DNA of 61,223 nucleotides from Saccharopolyspora spinosa NRRL 18395 (GTDB lineage: Bacteria > Actinomycetota > Actinomycetes > Mycobacteriales > Pseudonocardiaceae): positions 758,141-819,363 of the forward strand of contig NZ_GL877879.1 of assembly GCF_000194155.1 (NCBI RefSeq), given 5' to 3'. Position 1 is the stretch's first letter, and each line of letters starts with the position of its first letter. Below, piece by piece: positions 7,606 through 16,057 of this stretch. Made by a program: the position numbers and the translations under genes. The notes under the pieces are model-generated. The model was not told the DNA's origin. It made no database searches and worked only from the letters and a program-made list of their open reading frames with translations.

Positions 7606-9210
7606 TCAGTAGCCGGACACGTCCGGCCAGCGGAGCTCGACCCCGTCGCGTTCCAGACACTGCTGGAAGTCCGCGAGCAGGCCAGGGGTATTGCGCACCG
7701 CGCGAGGGGTGACTCGGTGCGCCAGGCAGAAGGCAGCGAGCGCGCCCGCGACCTCGCCGACGTTCCACTCGACTGGGTGCAGCCGGTGGGAACCGTTGGT
7801 GATGTGGGTGGTGCCGATGTTCTTGCCCGCGGGTAGCAGGTTCTCCACCCGTTGCGGGATCAGCGCGCCGAGCGGGATCTCGAACGGGCAGCTCGCGACG
7901 TCGATGTAGTTGTCGCCACCGGTGGAGGGGTGCAGGTCGATACGGTACATGCCGACACCCACGGCGTCGGCGTGCTGCACCGCACCCTTGTCGCCGCGCA
8001 CGGCGAGCGAGAGGTCCTGTTCGACGATCGTGTGCTCGGCCCTGATGCGCCTGGACTCGCGGATGTACGGCGCCTGCGCGAGACCGTCCGCGCTGCCGGT
8101 GACGTCGCCGCGCAGGCGGAGGCCGGGGAAGCCGGTGCCGCCGTCTGGGCGCGGCGCCTCGGTCTGTAGCCAGTAGAGCACCGAACGTGAGAGTTCCCGC
8201 GCCGCGGCGATGTGCGCGTCGGCGTCCGGCACGTCGATCACCGGCGACTCGAAGTAGTCGATGATCGGCCAGTTCACCAGGCAGATGTCGCTGTCGTAGG
8301 CACCCTCGACGAAGTTGCGACGCGCGGCGATGCGCCGGAACGTCCACAGATTGCTGTCACCGGCACTGAGCCGCTGGTCCGACACGACGCCGAGCGGGTC
8401 GTCGTCCGGGTTCGGGGTGAACGTACGTTCGGAGATCGCGAGCGTGCGCGGGTTGGGGGAGCGGAACGACAGCATCCGGTCGCCCCAGAAGTCCGGCTGG
8501 TACGCGCGCCAGAAGTCGTACCGCGCCGGTTTGTCGATGGTGTGGTCGCCGTCGACGTGGTCGACCACGAAGCACACCGACACCGCCTGCATGTTCGCCG
8601 GCTGCGCGACGTCGGGCGCACTCGGCTCGCCGGTGTCCAGAGTGGACTCGAAGCCGGTGACGTACTCCGTGCTGGACAACGGAAGCAGTTCACCCGTCTC
8701 CGTCGCGTCCAGGATGTACGGCGCGGAGAGCTCGATCTGTTCACCGGTGTCGCGGTGCGCAACGGTCACCGACACGATCCGGTCGCCGTCGTTGTGCGCG
8801 GCCACCGGCCGGTACGGCTGCAGCACGGTCAGCCTGCCACTGCCGCGGAACGGCGCCAGCATCTCGTCGATCACCGCGACGGCGACGCGGGGCTCGTGGC
8901 AGAGCCTGCTCACGTTGCCCGCACCGGGGTTGAGCTCCCGCCACGCCCGTGCGCGCGGGGTCAGCGGGTAGTGGCGGCGGTAGTAGTCGCGGATGCCGTC
9001 GCGTAACGCCCGGTAGCTCGCGGTGACGCCGAAGCGCTCCACCCAGCTGTGCTCGTCGGGCGGCACGGCCTGGCTGGTCAGCTGGCCGCCGAGCCAGTCG
9101 TACTCCTCGGTGAGCACGACCCGGCGGCCCGCGCGCAGCAACGCGAGTGCGGCGGCGACACCGCCGAGTCCGCCGCCAACGACGACAACGTCCGTGGTGT
9201 GGTCGAGCAA
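7606..9210 (-). CDS. FAD-dependent oxidoreductase (FAD_oxidored type)
   Basis: This is a 534-residue flavoprotein of the type often found in polysaccharide-utilisation loci. The N-terminus has the Rossmann FAD motif DVVVVGGGLGGVAAALAL (residues 7-24) followed by the LGGQLTSQ block that contacts the flavin. A second FAD block near the C-terminus reads NLLPAGKNIGTTHITNGSHR. No signal peptide is present, so it should be cytoplasmic. The start is TTG at 9210, chosen because AGGAGG lies five bases upstream and overlaps the spacer after the lacI-type stop (13 bases away). It is second in the operon, before the transporter genes, so it probably oxidises the imported sugar or a derivative. The true substrate is unknown; members of this family are often misnamed xanthan lyases. 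Confidence 0.82.
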   Translation of the reverse strand: MLDHTTDVVVVGGGLGGVAAALALLRAGRRVVLTEEYDWLGGQLTSQAVPPDEHSWVERFGVTASYRALRDGIRDYYRRHYPLTPRARAWRELNPGAGNVSRLCHEPRVAVAVIDEMLAPFRGSGRLTVLQPYRPVAAHNDGDRIVSVTVAHRDTGEQIELSAPYILDATETGELLPLSSTEYVTGFESTLDTGEPSAPDVAQPANMQAVSVCFVVDHVDGDHTIDKPARYDFWRAYQPDFWGDRMLSFRSPNPRTLAISERTFTPNPDDDPLGVVSDQRLSAGDSNLWTFRRIAARRNFVEGAYDSDICLVNWPIIDYFESPVIDVPDADAHIAAARELSRSVLYWLQTEAPRPDGGTGFPGLRLRGDVTGSADGLAQAPYIRESRRIRAEHTIVEQDLSLAVRGDKGAVQHADAVGVGMYRIDLHPSTGGDNYIDVASCPFEIPLGALIPQRVENLLPAGKNIGTTHITNGSHRLHPVEWNVGEVAGALAAFCLAHRVTPRAVRNTPGLLADFQQCLERDGVELRWPDVSGY

Positions 9211-9223
9211 CAGTTCCTCCTGG

Positions 9224-10234
9224 TCAAAGGCGTGGTGCGCCCAGCGTCGAGCCCTCGACGAACTCGCACGGGAGCAGTTCTTGCGGTGTGGTGCCGTTTT
9301 CGAGCACCTCGGTCAGCGCCTGCACCGCCCGGCGCCCCATCTCGCGCCTGGGGATGCGGAAACCGGTGAGCGCCACGTCGTCGTCCGGTGCCGACCGGGT
9401 AGCGGCACCGAGCGAGAGCACGGCGAGGTCGCCCGGCACGGAGAGCCCGCGTTCGCGCCCGGCGAGCACGAGCGCGGCCCCGTCCGACACCTCTTCGGTG
9501 AGCACAGCGGTGACGCCCGCTTCGCGCAGCTGATCGAGCTGTGGGGTCTCCACATGCATCCCTTGGACGCCATGTGCGGCAACGGCTTCGCGGAAGCCTC
9601 GCAGCCGATCCGCGGACGACTCCGCGCCCCCACCAGACCCCACGTACGCGAACCCGCGGTGGCCGAGCGCGACCGCGCGGTCCACCAGGTCTCGCACCGC
9701 GGTGCGGTAGTCGGCCCCGACGTGCGGCACCGGACCGCCCGCGTCGTCGCGTCGTCCGATGGAGACGTACGGGATGCTTTCGGCGAGCAGCTGGGTCAGG
9801 TCGTCGCGGTCGACCGTGCGACCGAGCAGCAGACTGCCGTCGGCGAGCCGCACCCGGCTGTCGTCGCCGAAAATCCGCCGCCGCTCCCCGGTGGCCTTGG
9901 CGCTGGTGAACAACAACAGGTCACAGCCGACCTCCTCGGCCTGTTCCTCGATGCCTTCGAGGAACGACTGGTAGAAGTTCGCGTGGGTGCTCGGGAACAC
10001 CGCCTCGTAGGTGAACACGCCGAGGATGCGGTTGTGCCGATCGCGCATCCTGCGGGCGATCGGGTTCGCGACGTAGCCGGTCTTCCGAATCACCTCCAGT
10101 ACCTGCGCACGGGTCTCCGCCGCGATCCGGACGTTGCCGTCCTTCCGGTTGTTGAGCACCAGCGACACCGTGGCCTGGCTGACTCCTGCCATCCGGGCGA
10201 TGTCCTGCTGGGTGAGCCGTCGGGCCACGAGCAC
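9224..10234 (-). CDS. LacI-family transcriptional repressor
   Basis: This is the local regulator. Residues 7-55 contain a LacI helix-turn-helix (LTQQDIARMAGVSQATVSLVLN) and hinge (KTGYVANPIARRMRD). The rest is a periplasmic-binding-protein-like effector domain, starting at RILGVFTYEAVF and ending near the C-terminal GTTPQELLPCEFVEGST. The start is one of two GTG codons, 10234 or 10228 (MLVARR or VARR); the second has a better-placed G-rich ribosome site. It is the first gene of the operon and is transcribed from the promoter at 10263-10292, whose start site overlaps an inverted repeat, so self-repression is expected. The inducer is presumably the transported sugar or a product of it. Confidence 0.92.
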   Translation of the reverse strand: MLVARRLTQQDIARMAGVSQATVSLVLNNRKDGNVRIAAETRAQVLEVIRKTGYVANPIARRMRDRHNRILGVFTYEAVFPSTHANFYQSFLEGIEEQAEEVGCDLLLFTSAKATGERRRIFGDDSRVRLADGSLLLGRTVDRDDLTQLLAESIPYVSIGRRDDAGGPVPHVGADYRTAVRDLVDRAVALGHRGFAYVGSGGGAESSADRLRGFREAVAAHGVQGMHVETPQLDQLREAGVTAVLTEEVSDGAALVLAGRERGLSVPGDLAVLSLGAATRSAPDDDVALTGFRIPRREMGRRAVQALTEVLENGTTPQELLPCEFVEGSTLGAPRL

Positions 10235-10241
10235 CCCCGCT

Positions 10242-10259
10242 TGCCAATACGAATTGGCA
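10242..10259. promoter_or_regulatory. Putative LacI-type operator at the operon start site
   Basis: TGCCAATACGAATTGGCA is an inverted repeat with 7-bp arms (TGCCAAT / ATTGGCA) and a 4-base centre. It lies just downstream of the minus-strand -10 box, over the expected transcription start of the lacI-oxidoreductase-transporter operon. A repressor bound there would block the operon. Binding by the adjacent LacI protein is inferred. Confidence 0.6.
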
Positions 10260-10262
10260 GGA

Positions 10263-10292
10263 ATTCTGCGTCGTCGGCCTACGCGTCGTCAA
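10263..10292 (-). promoter_or_regulatory. Promoter of the lacI-sugar-transport operon
   Basis: On the minus strand, TTGACG (10292-10287) and CAGAAT (10268-10263) form -35 and -10 boxes with an 18-base spacer. They lead towards the GTG start of the lacI-type gene about 30 bases downstream. Both boxes are close to the vegetative actinobacterial consensus. Confidence 0.5.
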
Positions 10293-10299
10293 GCCCATA

Positions 10300-10313
10300 A
10301 TAATTCGAATTAT
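10300..10313. promoter_or_regulatory. Perfect 14-bp palindrome, second putative LacI operator
   Basis: ATAATTCGAATTAT is a perfect palindrome with a central CG, the usual centre of LacI-family operators. It lies between the two divergent promoters, just upstream of the minus-strand -35 box and of a TTGACG (10319-10324) facing the toroid-protein gene. It is strikingly AT-rich for this genome. It could let one repressor control both directions, perhaps by looping to the operator at 10242-10259. Confidence 0.55.
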
Positions 10314-10372
10314 CATCTTGACGTGCGGCTACGCAGCGGGTGAGGGTTGATCGGCCACAAGGAGGTAGGCCC

Positions 10373-12157
10373 GTGACTACGTTCAGCCGTCGCAGCCTGA
10401 TGACCGGCGCCGCCGCTCTCGGACTGCTCGCCGCACTGCCGACCCGCGCACTCGCACTGCCCGCCCCGCCGCCCACCACACCGAACCGGCGCCTGTTCGC
10501 ACCCGAGGAGCAGCGATTCGCGTCGTACCTCACCGCGGTCTCGCCGATGGTCGCCGACATGGACTCGAGCGGCTTCTTCGCCGGAGGCTGGTGGCGCAGC
10601 CCGGCGGTGTCCTACAACGCCCGCGTCCAGGAGCACGTCTACACGCTCGCCTGGTTCGCCACGCAATCCCGCACGTGGAACCCGTACCGGGGCGACGCGA
10701 CTCTGCTCGCCGCGCTCGACGCCGGGCTCGGACACTACCTAGGGTTGCAGCACGATGACGGCTCGTGGCCGGAGTATTCGCCGACCGAGCACGGGCTCGC
10801 CGCCACCGGCTTCGGGTTGGGGTACCTGAGCAAGACCAACGCCCTGCTGCGCGCGGCGAACATCCTGCCGCAACGCCAGTCGCAGATCACCTCGGCGCTG
10901 CGCAAAGCGATGACGTGGCTCCTCAACCCGGGCAACGGTAGCGCCTGGCAGCCCACAATCCACTACGCGAACCAGGTTACCGCCGGGCTCGCCGGCTCCT
11001 CGCTCGCGCTGAACCAGGACCCCGACCCCGCGCTGCGGCAGCAGTTGACCGAGGCGTTCGCGCGCCTTGCCGCGAACGGGCAGAGTCCTTCGGGCTACTT
11101 CTACGAGTTGACCGGCGCGGACACCAACTACAACTTCGAGGTGATGCTGCCGGAGATGGCCGACGCGTGGCGCCAGTCCAACAACGCCAACCTCGTCACG
11201 ATGGCGCGGAAGTACACCGACTGGCTCAGCTACAACCTGCTGCGCGAACCCGACGGCTCCGGCTGGTTCGCCAACGTCGCCCCCAACTCCCGCACCTCGG
11301 CGCGGTTCTACGCCGACGTGCGACCGGACCCGGAACGTACCGCGCTGAACAACCAGTTCGTGCCAGTGGTGCCGAACTTGGGCGCGTTCCTGTCCAGCCG
11401 CGAAGACCTCGCCGCCGCACGAGCGGCCTGGGCCGAGGACCCGGCACCGGTGCCCGCACTCGTCAAACAGGACACCTCACCGCGCATCCTCACCCACGCG
11501 ATCTACGGCGAGCGCTATCCGACCCGCGCCCAGCGCACGGCCGCGATCGCGAAACTTCCATACCAACAGGCGCACTTCACCGAGATCCGCAGCGACCAGG
11601 GGCAAGACTTCCTGTTCCTACGCAGGCCGCAGTTCTACCTCGGCGGCTACTTCGGCACGAGGCGCGCGACCTCGCTGGGCCGCACCGGTCTGACGTTCCT
11701 GTGGCACCCGGTCGCGGGCACGGTCGTCCAGTCGATGAACAACAACGACCACGCCTGCTGGGCGACGGTCTTCCCGGGCCAGGTGCCGGACGCGAACGGA
11801 CCGCAGCAGGCGGAGTTCCTGGGCGGCGAGCCATACCGGTTCCGCTACCGCACCGCGAATGGCTCGGTCGTCACCGATGTGACCGTGCGGCCCGACCGGA
11901 TCACCAGGTCGGTGCAGGCGAACGCACCGGCAACCGAGCAGATCCCGTTGGTGGTGAGGGACTCCGACAAAGTCGCACTCGACGCGCAGGGGCTGACGCT
12001 CACCCGCGGCCAGGTGGTGCTGCGATTCGACTGGGCACAGCCGCGGCAGCCCGCGATCAGGGCCTCCTCGATCACCTACCCCGGCCGTGTGATGCACATC
12101 CTCACAGTGCCCCACGACGGCACGTTCACCCTGACGGTCTCAGTTCTTGATTCATGA
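10373..12157 (+). CDS. Tat-exported alpha/alpha-toroid protein, polysaccharide-lyase-like
   Basis: I chose the GTG at 10373 because AAGGAGG lies seven bases upstream (10359-10365); the protein is then 594 residues. Residues 1-30 are a Tat signal (FSRRSLMTGAAALGLLAALP with Arg6-Arg7), ending at a likely ALALP-A cleavage site. Residues about 50-340 are helix-rich with Trp- and Tyr-rich repeats, such as EHVYTLAWFATQSRTWNPY and HDDGSWPEYSPTEHGLAA, like the toroid of heparinase- and alginate-lyase-type enzymes. The last 230 residues are strand-rich and look like a beta-sandwich. I infer a secreted enzyme that attacks a polysaccharide whose fragments are taken up by the divergent ABC importer. The exact family and substrate are not certain. 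Divergent location and shared palindromes suggest LacI control. Confidence 0.7.
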   Translation: MTTFSRRSLMTGAAALGLLAALPTRALALPAPPPTTPNRRLFAPEEQRFASYLTAVSPMVADMDSSGFFAGGWWRSPAVSYNARVQEHVYTLAWFATQSRTWNPYRGDATLLAALDAGLGHYLGLQHDDGSWPEYSPTEHGLAATGFGLGYLSKTNALLRAANILPQRQSQITSALRKAMTWLLNPGNGSAWQPTIHYANQVTAGLAGSSLALNQDPDPALRQQLTEAFARLAANGQSPSGYFYELTGADTNYNFEVMLPEMADAWRQSNNANLVTMARKYTDWLSYNLLREPDGSGWFANVAPNSRTSARFYADVRPDPERTALNNQFVPVVPNLGAFLSSREDLAAARAAWAEDPAPVPALVKQDTSPRILTHAIYGERYPTRAQRTAAIAKLPYQQAHFTEIRSDQGQDFLFLRRPQFYLGGYFGTRRATSLGRTGLTFLWHPVAGTVVQSMNNNDHACWATVFPGQVPDANGPQQAEFLGGEPYRFRYRTANGSVVTDVTVRPDRITRSVQANAPATEQIPLVVRDSDKVALDAQGLTLTRGQVVLRFDWAQPRQPAIRASSITYPGRVMHILTVPHDGTFTLTVSVLDS

Positions 12158-12403
12158 TCAGGAGCGCACCGCGCCCGTGGAAGTCGTTGTCCACTCGCTG
12201 GTGCTCCAGATAGTACCGGGCATCGCCGACGCTCGTGGCGATCACGACGTCGGCGATCCTGGTCCGGCCGTCCGAGCCAATCGACACCTTCGCCAGCACG
12301 CCGTCCCCGAACGCCGCGCTCCTGTCCCAGGGCGCACGGCGAGCAAACAATTGGCGGGCAGGACAATACTCGCCGAACGATCATTCAAAGCTGAATTGAC
12401 CAG

Positions 12404-12876
12404 ATGTTCAAAAGGCAGACTGCGACCACGACTGCCGACCGACTGGACTGGCCACCTCGCGAACGCGGCCGGCATCGAGCTCGAAAAAGACGATCGAGGA
12501 CACCGCGCTCGAGGAGCGGAACCAGTCCGTCGCGGCTGCTGGTGCGTCCGGACACGGCGCTGAGCCGGCGCCGCGACCTGATCGCACGCCCCCACGTGCC
12601 CCCTGTCAACGCTTCGCCACGGCCTCGCAGGTCGTCGACGCATGACTCGGGGTCGTCGTGGGTCGCTGGCCATTCGACGTAGAGCTCTTCCATCTCCTCC
12701 GTCAAGCCGGTTTATCCCGGCGCTTTCCCCTGATCTGGAGCCAGCGGCACCTACTCCAGGCCCTGCGCGAGGACGAAAAAATCTACAACTCCCACCGGCC
12801 GCACCAAGGCATCGCGAACGCCCACCCGCTGACGCCGGAGCCCGAGGCGTTCGGGAGATGCCGCTGCATGTGGTGA
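12404..12876 (+). pseudogene. Integrase-core transposase relic with internal loss
   Basis: Two blocks of an actinobacterial integrase-core transposase remain on the plus strand. At about 12525-12600 the frame has RLLVRPDTALSRRRDLIARPH, matching the family's LLVRPDTVLRWHRDLIARRH. At about 12690-12870 another frame has LIWSQRHLLQALREDEK and YNSHRPHQGIANAHPLTPEPE, the typical C-terminus. The whole catalytic core between them is missing and the frame changes. The DNA between the blocks appears to be a piece of a group II intron on the other strand. The relic lies directly before the recD2-type gene. Confidence 0.7.
12595..12690 (-). mobile_element. Possible group II intron 5' fragment
   Basis: The minus strand encodes EELYVEWPATHDDPESCVDD followed by RGRGEALTG. 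From memory, this resembles the leader reading frame that precedes the reverse transcriptase in actinobacterial group II introns (EGLATH-DPESCV-GRGEALTG). Only this short stretch is left; no reverse transcriptase follows and no domain V hairpin is seen. It lies exactly between the two halves of the decayed transposase, as a nested insertion would. The assignment rests on a short match. Confidence 0.4.
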
Positions 12877-12908
12877 CCGCCGGTTTGCTTGACAGCCGTT
12901 CGTGATAC

Positions 12909-15164
12909 GTGTTGTCGGTGGAAAAAGGACGGGAGTCGGCCACGTGGACTGCGGTGCTGGAGGGCACGCTGGAGCGGATCACGTTCGCCAACGAGGAGAG
13001 CGGCTACACCGTCGCGCGGATCGACACCGGCCGGGGCGGTGACCTGGTGACGGTCGTCGGCGCGCTGCTGGGCGCGCAGCCCGGCGAGGCGTTGCGCATG
13101 CGCGGCCGGTGGGGGTCGCACCCCCAGTACGGGCGGCAGTTCCACGTCGACGACTACACGACCGTGCTGCCTGCGACCGTGCAAGGTATCCGCCGCTACC
13201 TGGGGTCTGGCCTGATCAAGGGCATCGGCCCCAAACTCGCCGAGAAGATCGTCGACCACTTCGGCGTCGCCGCGCTCGACGTCATCGAGCAGGAACCCGC
13301 GCGGCTGATCGAGGTCCCCAAGCTCGGCCCGAAGCGGACGAAGCTGATCGCCGACGCGTGGGAGGAGCAGAAGGCGATCAAGGAGGTGATGATCTTCCTG
13401 CAAGGCGTCGGCGTCTCGACCTCGCTGGCGGTGAAGATCTACAAGCAGTACCACGACGACGCGATCCGGACCGTCAAGGAAGAGCCATACCGGCTGGCAG
13501 GCGACGTGTGGGGAATCGGTTTCAAGACCGCCGACACCATCGCCAAAGCGGTGGGAATCCCGCACGACTCCCCGCAGCGGGTAAAGGCGGGCCTTCAGTT
13601 CACGCTGTCGGAGTCCACCGGCGACGGCAACTGCTACCTGCCGGAGAACGAGCTGATCGCCGAGGCGGTGAAGATCCTCGCCGTCGACACCGGGCTGGTG
13701 ATCGAATGCCTCGCCGAACTCGTCACCGAGGAAGGTGTGGTCCGCGAGGAGATCCCCACCGATGACGACGAGGTGCCGACGGTCGCGATCTACCTCGTGC
13801 CCTTCCACCGCGCCGAAGTCGCCCTGGCCAACCAGCTGTCCCGGCTGCTGAACACCAGCGCGGACCGGATGCCCGTCTTCGCCGACGTCGATTGGCACAA
13901 GGCCCTCGACTGGTTGCGCCGCGCTACCGGTGCCGAACTCGCCGAGGCGCAGGAGCGCGCCGTCAAGCTGGCCCTGACCGAGAAGGTCGCCGTGCTCACC
14001 GGAGGTCCAGGCTGCGGCAAGAGCTTCACCGTGCGGTCGATCATCGCATTAGCTCAGGCGAAAAAGGCCAAGGTGATCCTCGCCGCGCCGACGGGACGAG
14101 CGGCGAAGCGGCTGACCGAGCTCACCGGACACGACGCGGCGACCGTGCACCGCCTGCTCCAACTCCAGCCGGGCGGGGACGCCGCCTACGACCGGGACAA
14201 CCCGCTGGACGCCGACCTCGTCGTGGTCGACGAGGCGTCCATGCTCGACCTGCTGTTAGCCAACAAACTGGCCAAGGCGATCGCGCCCGGCGCGCACCTG
14301 CTGCTGGTCGGCGACGTCGACCAGCTCCCGTCGGTCGGAGCCGGTGAGGTACTGCGCGATCTGCTCGCCCCTGGCACCCCGATTCCACACGTGCGGCTCA
14401 ACGAGGTGTTCCGGCAGGCCGCCGAGTCCGGGGTGGTGACCAACGCGCACCGAATCAACGCCGGGGACTATCCGCTGACACACGGGCTGACCGACTTCTT
14501 CCTGTTCCACGTAGAGGAAAGCGAACCGACCGCCGAGCTCACCGTCGACGTCGTCGCCCGCCGGATTCCGCGGAAGTTCCGGTTCAACCCGCGCACCGAC
14601 GTGCAGGTCCTCGCCCCGATGCATCGAGGCCCCGCAGGTGCAGGCGCGCTGAACCAGCTGTTGCAGGAAGCGATCACCCCGGCCAGGGAGGGCCTGCCAG
14701 AGCGGCGGTTCGGCGGACGGATCTTCCGCGTCGGCGACAAGGTCACGCAGATCCGCAACAACTACGACAAGGGCGCCAACGGCGTGTTCAACGGCACGCA
14801 GGGCGTCGTGTCCGCCCTCGACAACGAAGCACAGACCATGACCGTGCGAACCGACGAGGACGAGGACATCGACTACGACTTCACAGAACTCGACGAACTG
14901 GTCCACGCCTACGCGGTGACCATCCATCGTTCGCAGGGAAGCGAATACCCGTGCGTGGTGATCCCCTTGACCACAAGCGCCTGGATGATGCTGCAGCGCA
15001 ACCTGCTCTACACGGCGGTCACCCGGGCCAAGAAGGTCGTGGTCCTCGTCGGTTCGAAAAAGGCCCTCGGGCAGGCGGTGCGCACCGTCGGCTCCGGCCG
15101 CCGCCACACCGCGCTGGACCACCGGCTCCGACGGGGCGGGACCGGTTCGAGGCCGGCGGCGTGA
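12909..15164 (+). CDS. recD2: RecD2-type ATP-dependent DNA helicase
   Basis: This is a 5'-3' superfamily 1B helicase of the RecD2 type, used in DNA repair without RecBC. The 751-residue protein has the RecD2 N-terminal region with OB-like and tandem helix-hairpin-helix parts (GLIKGIGPKLAEKIVDHFG, residues 101-119). The Walker A motif GGPGCGKS is at 365-372, motif II DEAS at 441-444, motif III VGDVDQLPSVG at 468-478, and the C-terminal motif HRSQGSEYP is near residue 670. Start codons GTG at 12909 or 12918 are both possible; no strong ribosome site decides. Length and motif order are normal for the family. It stands alone, converges on the lipoprotein gene downstream, and follows an insertion-sequence relic. 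It has no evident link to the PKS. Confidence 0.92.
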   Translation: MLSVEKGRESATWTAVLEGTLERITFANEESGYTVARIDTGRGGDLVTVVGALLGAQPGEALRMRGRWGSHPQYGRQFHVDDYTTVLPATVQGIRRYLGSGLIKGIGPKLAEKIVDHFGVAALDVIEQEPARLIEVPKLGPKRTKLIADAWEEQKAIKEVMIFLQGVGVSTSLAVKIYKQYHDDAIRTVKEEPYRLAGDVWGIGFKTADTIAKAVGIPHDSPQRVKAGLQFTLSESTGDGNCYLPENELIAEAVKILAVDTGLVIECLAELVTEEGVVREEIPTDDDEVPTVAIYLVPFHRAEVALANQLSRLLNTSADRMPVFADVDWHKALDWLRRATGAELAEAQERAVKLALTEKVAVLTGGPGCGKSFTVRSIIALAQAKKAKVILAAPTGRAAKRLTELTGHDAATVHRLLQLQPGGDAAYDRDNPLDADLVVVDEASMLDLLLANKLAKAIAPGAHLLLVGDVDQLPSVGAGEVLRDLLAPGTPIPHVRLNEVFRQAAESGVVTNAHRINAGDYPLTHGLTDFFLFHVEESEPTAELTVDVVARRIPRKFRFNPRTDVQVLAPMHRGPAGAGALNQLLQEAITPAREGLPERRFGGRIFRVGDKVTQIRNNYDKGANGVFNGTQGVVSALDNEAQTMTVRTDEDEDIDYDFTELDELVHAYAVTIHRSQGSEYPCVVIPLTTSAWMMLQRNLLYTAVTRAKKVVVLVGSKKALGQAVRTVGSGRRHTALDHRLRRGGTGSRPAA

Positions 15165-15364
15165 CAACGCCCGACAGAGAACGCGTCAGCGCCGCCGCAC
15201 TCGACGGCCCCGGATGCCAGGCCCCGTTGGAGGCGCCCGAGACGCCTGAGTATGTACCAGCGCTGCGCCCGGACGTGAACAACGCTGGTCACAACGACAA
15301 ACGTACGGACGCTTCGCCGGAGGCGCCGCACGGCGAGGTCGAATCTGCGGGACTCACATGGGTT

Positions 15365-15961
15365 TTAGCGCAGCTCGTCTGCGGTAGACACCAGCGAGCT
15401 GACTCGCAGGTACTTCGCGGCGAACTTCACGTTGCCGTCGCCGAGAACGTTGACCGGCTGGGCCTCGGACAGGTCCGGCAGCGAGGACTGGAACCCGGTG
15501 AGGACATGGGCGTTCGGGTCGCCGCTGTCGGCCAGGACCATGCCAATGCCGGCGTACGCGCTCTGACCGGGCTGGAGGGTGAATTCCTCGGGCGCGTCGG
15601 GAAGCCGCACGTCCTCGACCGGCAGGTCCTCGATCGGCGAGTTGCTCATGTCCACGCCCTTGAGGTTCGGCACGCCGCCGTTGATCGTGCAGGTCTTGTC
15701 CGACCGGTTCCCGTACGCCACGATGAAACTGCCGGGGTCGCCTTTCACCGGTGTCGCGGTGGCGAGGAAATCGGCCTCCGAGCAGTTCGACGTGCCGATG
15801 TCCCCGCCGCCCCCGCCCGAGGCCATACCAACATTGCGCGCGTCATGCCCGGGCGCCGGCGAGGACTGAAGTGCGGCGGCGGTTCCGCAGCCGCTGACCA
15901 GCAGTACTCCCCCCAGAAGGCCGGTGATGGCGGTCGTCAAACGGTGGCGCTTGAGCATCAT
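15365..15961 (-). CDS. DUF4232-type lipoprotein
   Basis: This 198-residue protein has a lipoprotein signal with lipobox LVSGC (Cys25), so it should be anchored on the outer face of the membrane. After a Gly/Ser-rich linker (residues 45-56), residues 58-190 resemble the DUF4232 domain. They include two Cys (60 and 91) that may pair, the FIVAYGNRSDKTCTINGGVPNL stretch and the AYAGIGMVLADS stretch. Two adjacent ATG codons could start it; GGGGAGC sits directly before the first and gives better spacing for the second, with AGAGG further up. It lies just beyond the thioesterase end of the PKS cluster on the same strand, separated by two hairpins. Function is unknown, and nothing ties it to polyketide synthesis. 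Confidence 0.75.
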   Translation of the reverse strand: MMLKRHRLTTAITGLLGGVLLVSGCGTAAALQSSPAPGHDARNVGMASGGGGGDIGTSNCSEADFLATATPVKGDPGSFIVAYGNRSDKTCTINGGVPNLKGVDMSNSPIEDLPVEDVRLPDAPEEFTLQPGQSAYAGIGMVLADSGDPNAHVLTGFQSSLPDLSEAQPVNVLGDGNVKFAAKYLRVSSLVSTADELR

Positions 15962-16057
15962 GCTCCCCTTTTCCTCTCAGGTGTGTCAGCGGCTTCTCAC
16001 CGCTCTGTCAACAAGAAAGACGCACCACGCCCACCGGGGTTGCGTCCACCGCCCAAA

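Noticed and set aside
12126..12350. Minus-strand open frame with natural-looking ADVVIATSVGDARYYLEHQ sequence
   Set aside because: It overlaps the end of the toroid-protein gene, has no ribosome site and no family I recognise. It might be a gene remnant but cannot be supported.
3280..12876. The integrase-core relics at 3280-3510 and 12404-12876 as two halves of one element split by the sugar locus
   Set aside because: The right relic has its own copy of the same N-terminal block (LLVRPDT...RRRDLIAR), so the two pieces overlap in the protein and come from different elements.
15165..15364. Possible terminator between recD2 and the lipoprotein gene (ACCAGCG at 15256 with CGCTGGT at 15283)
   Set aside because: The stem is only 7 bp with a 20-base loop and no U-tract, so it is too weak to call.
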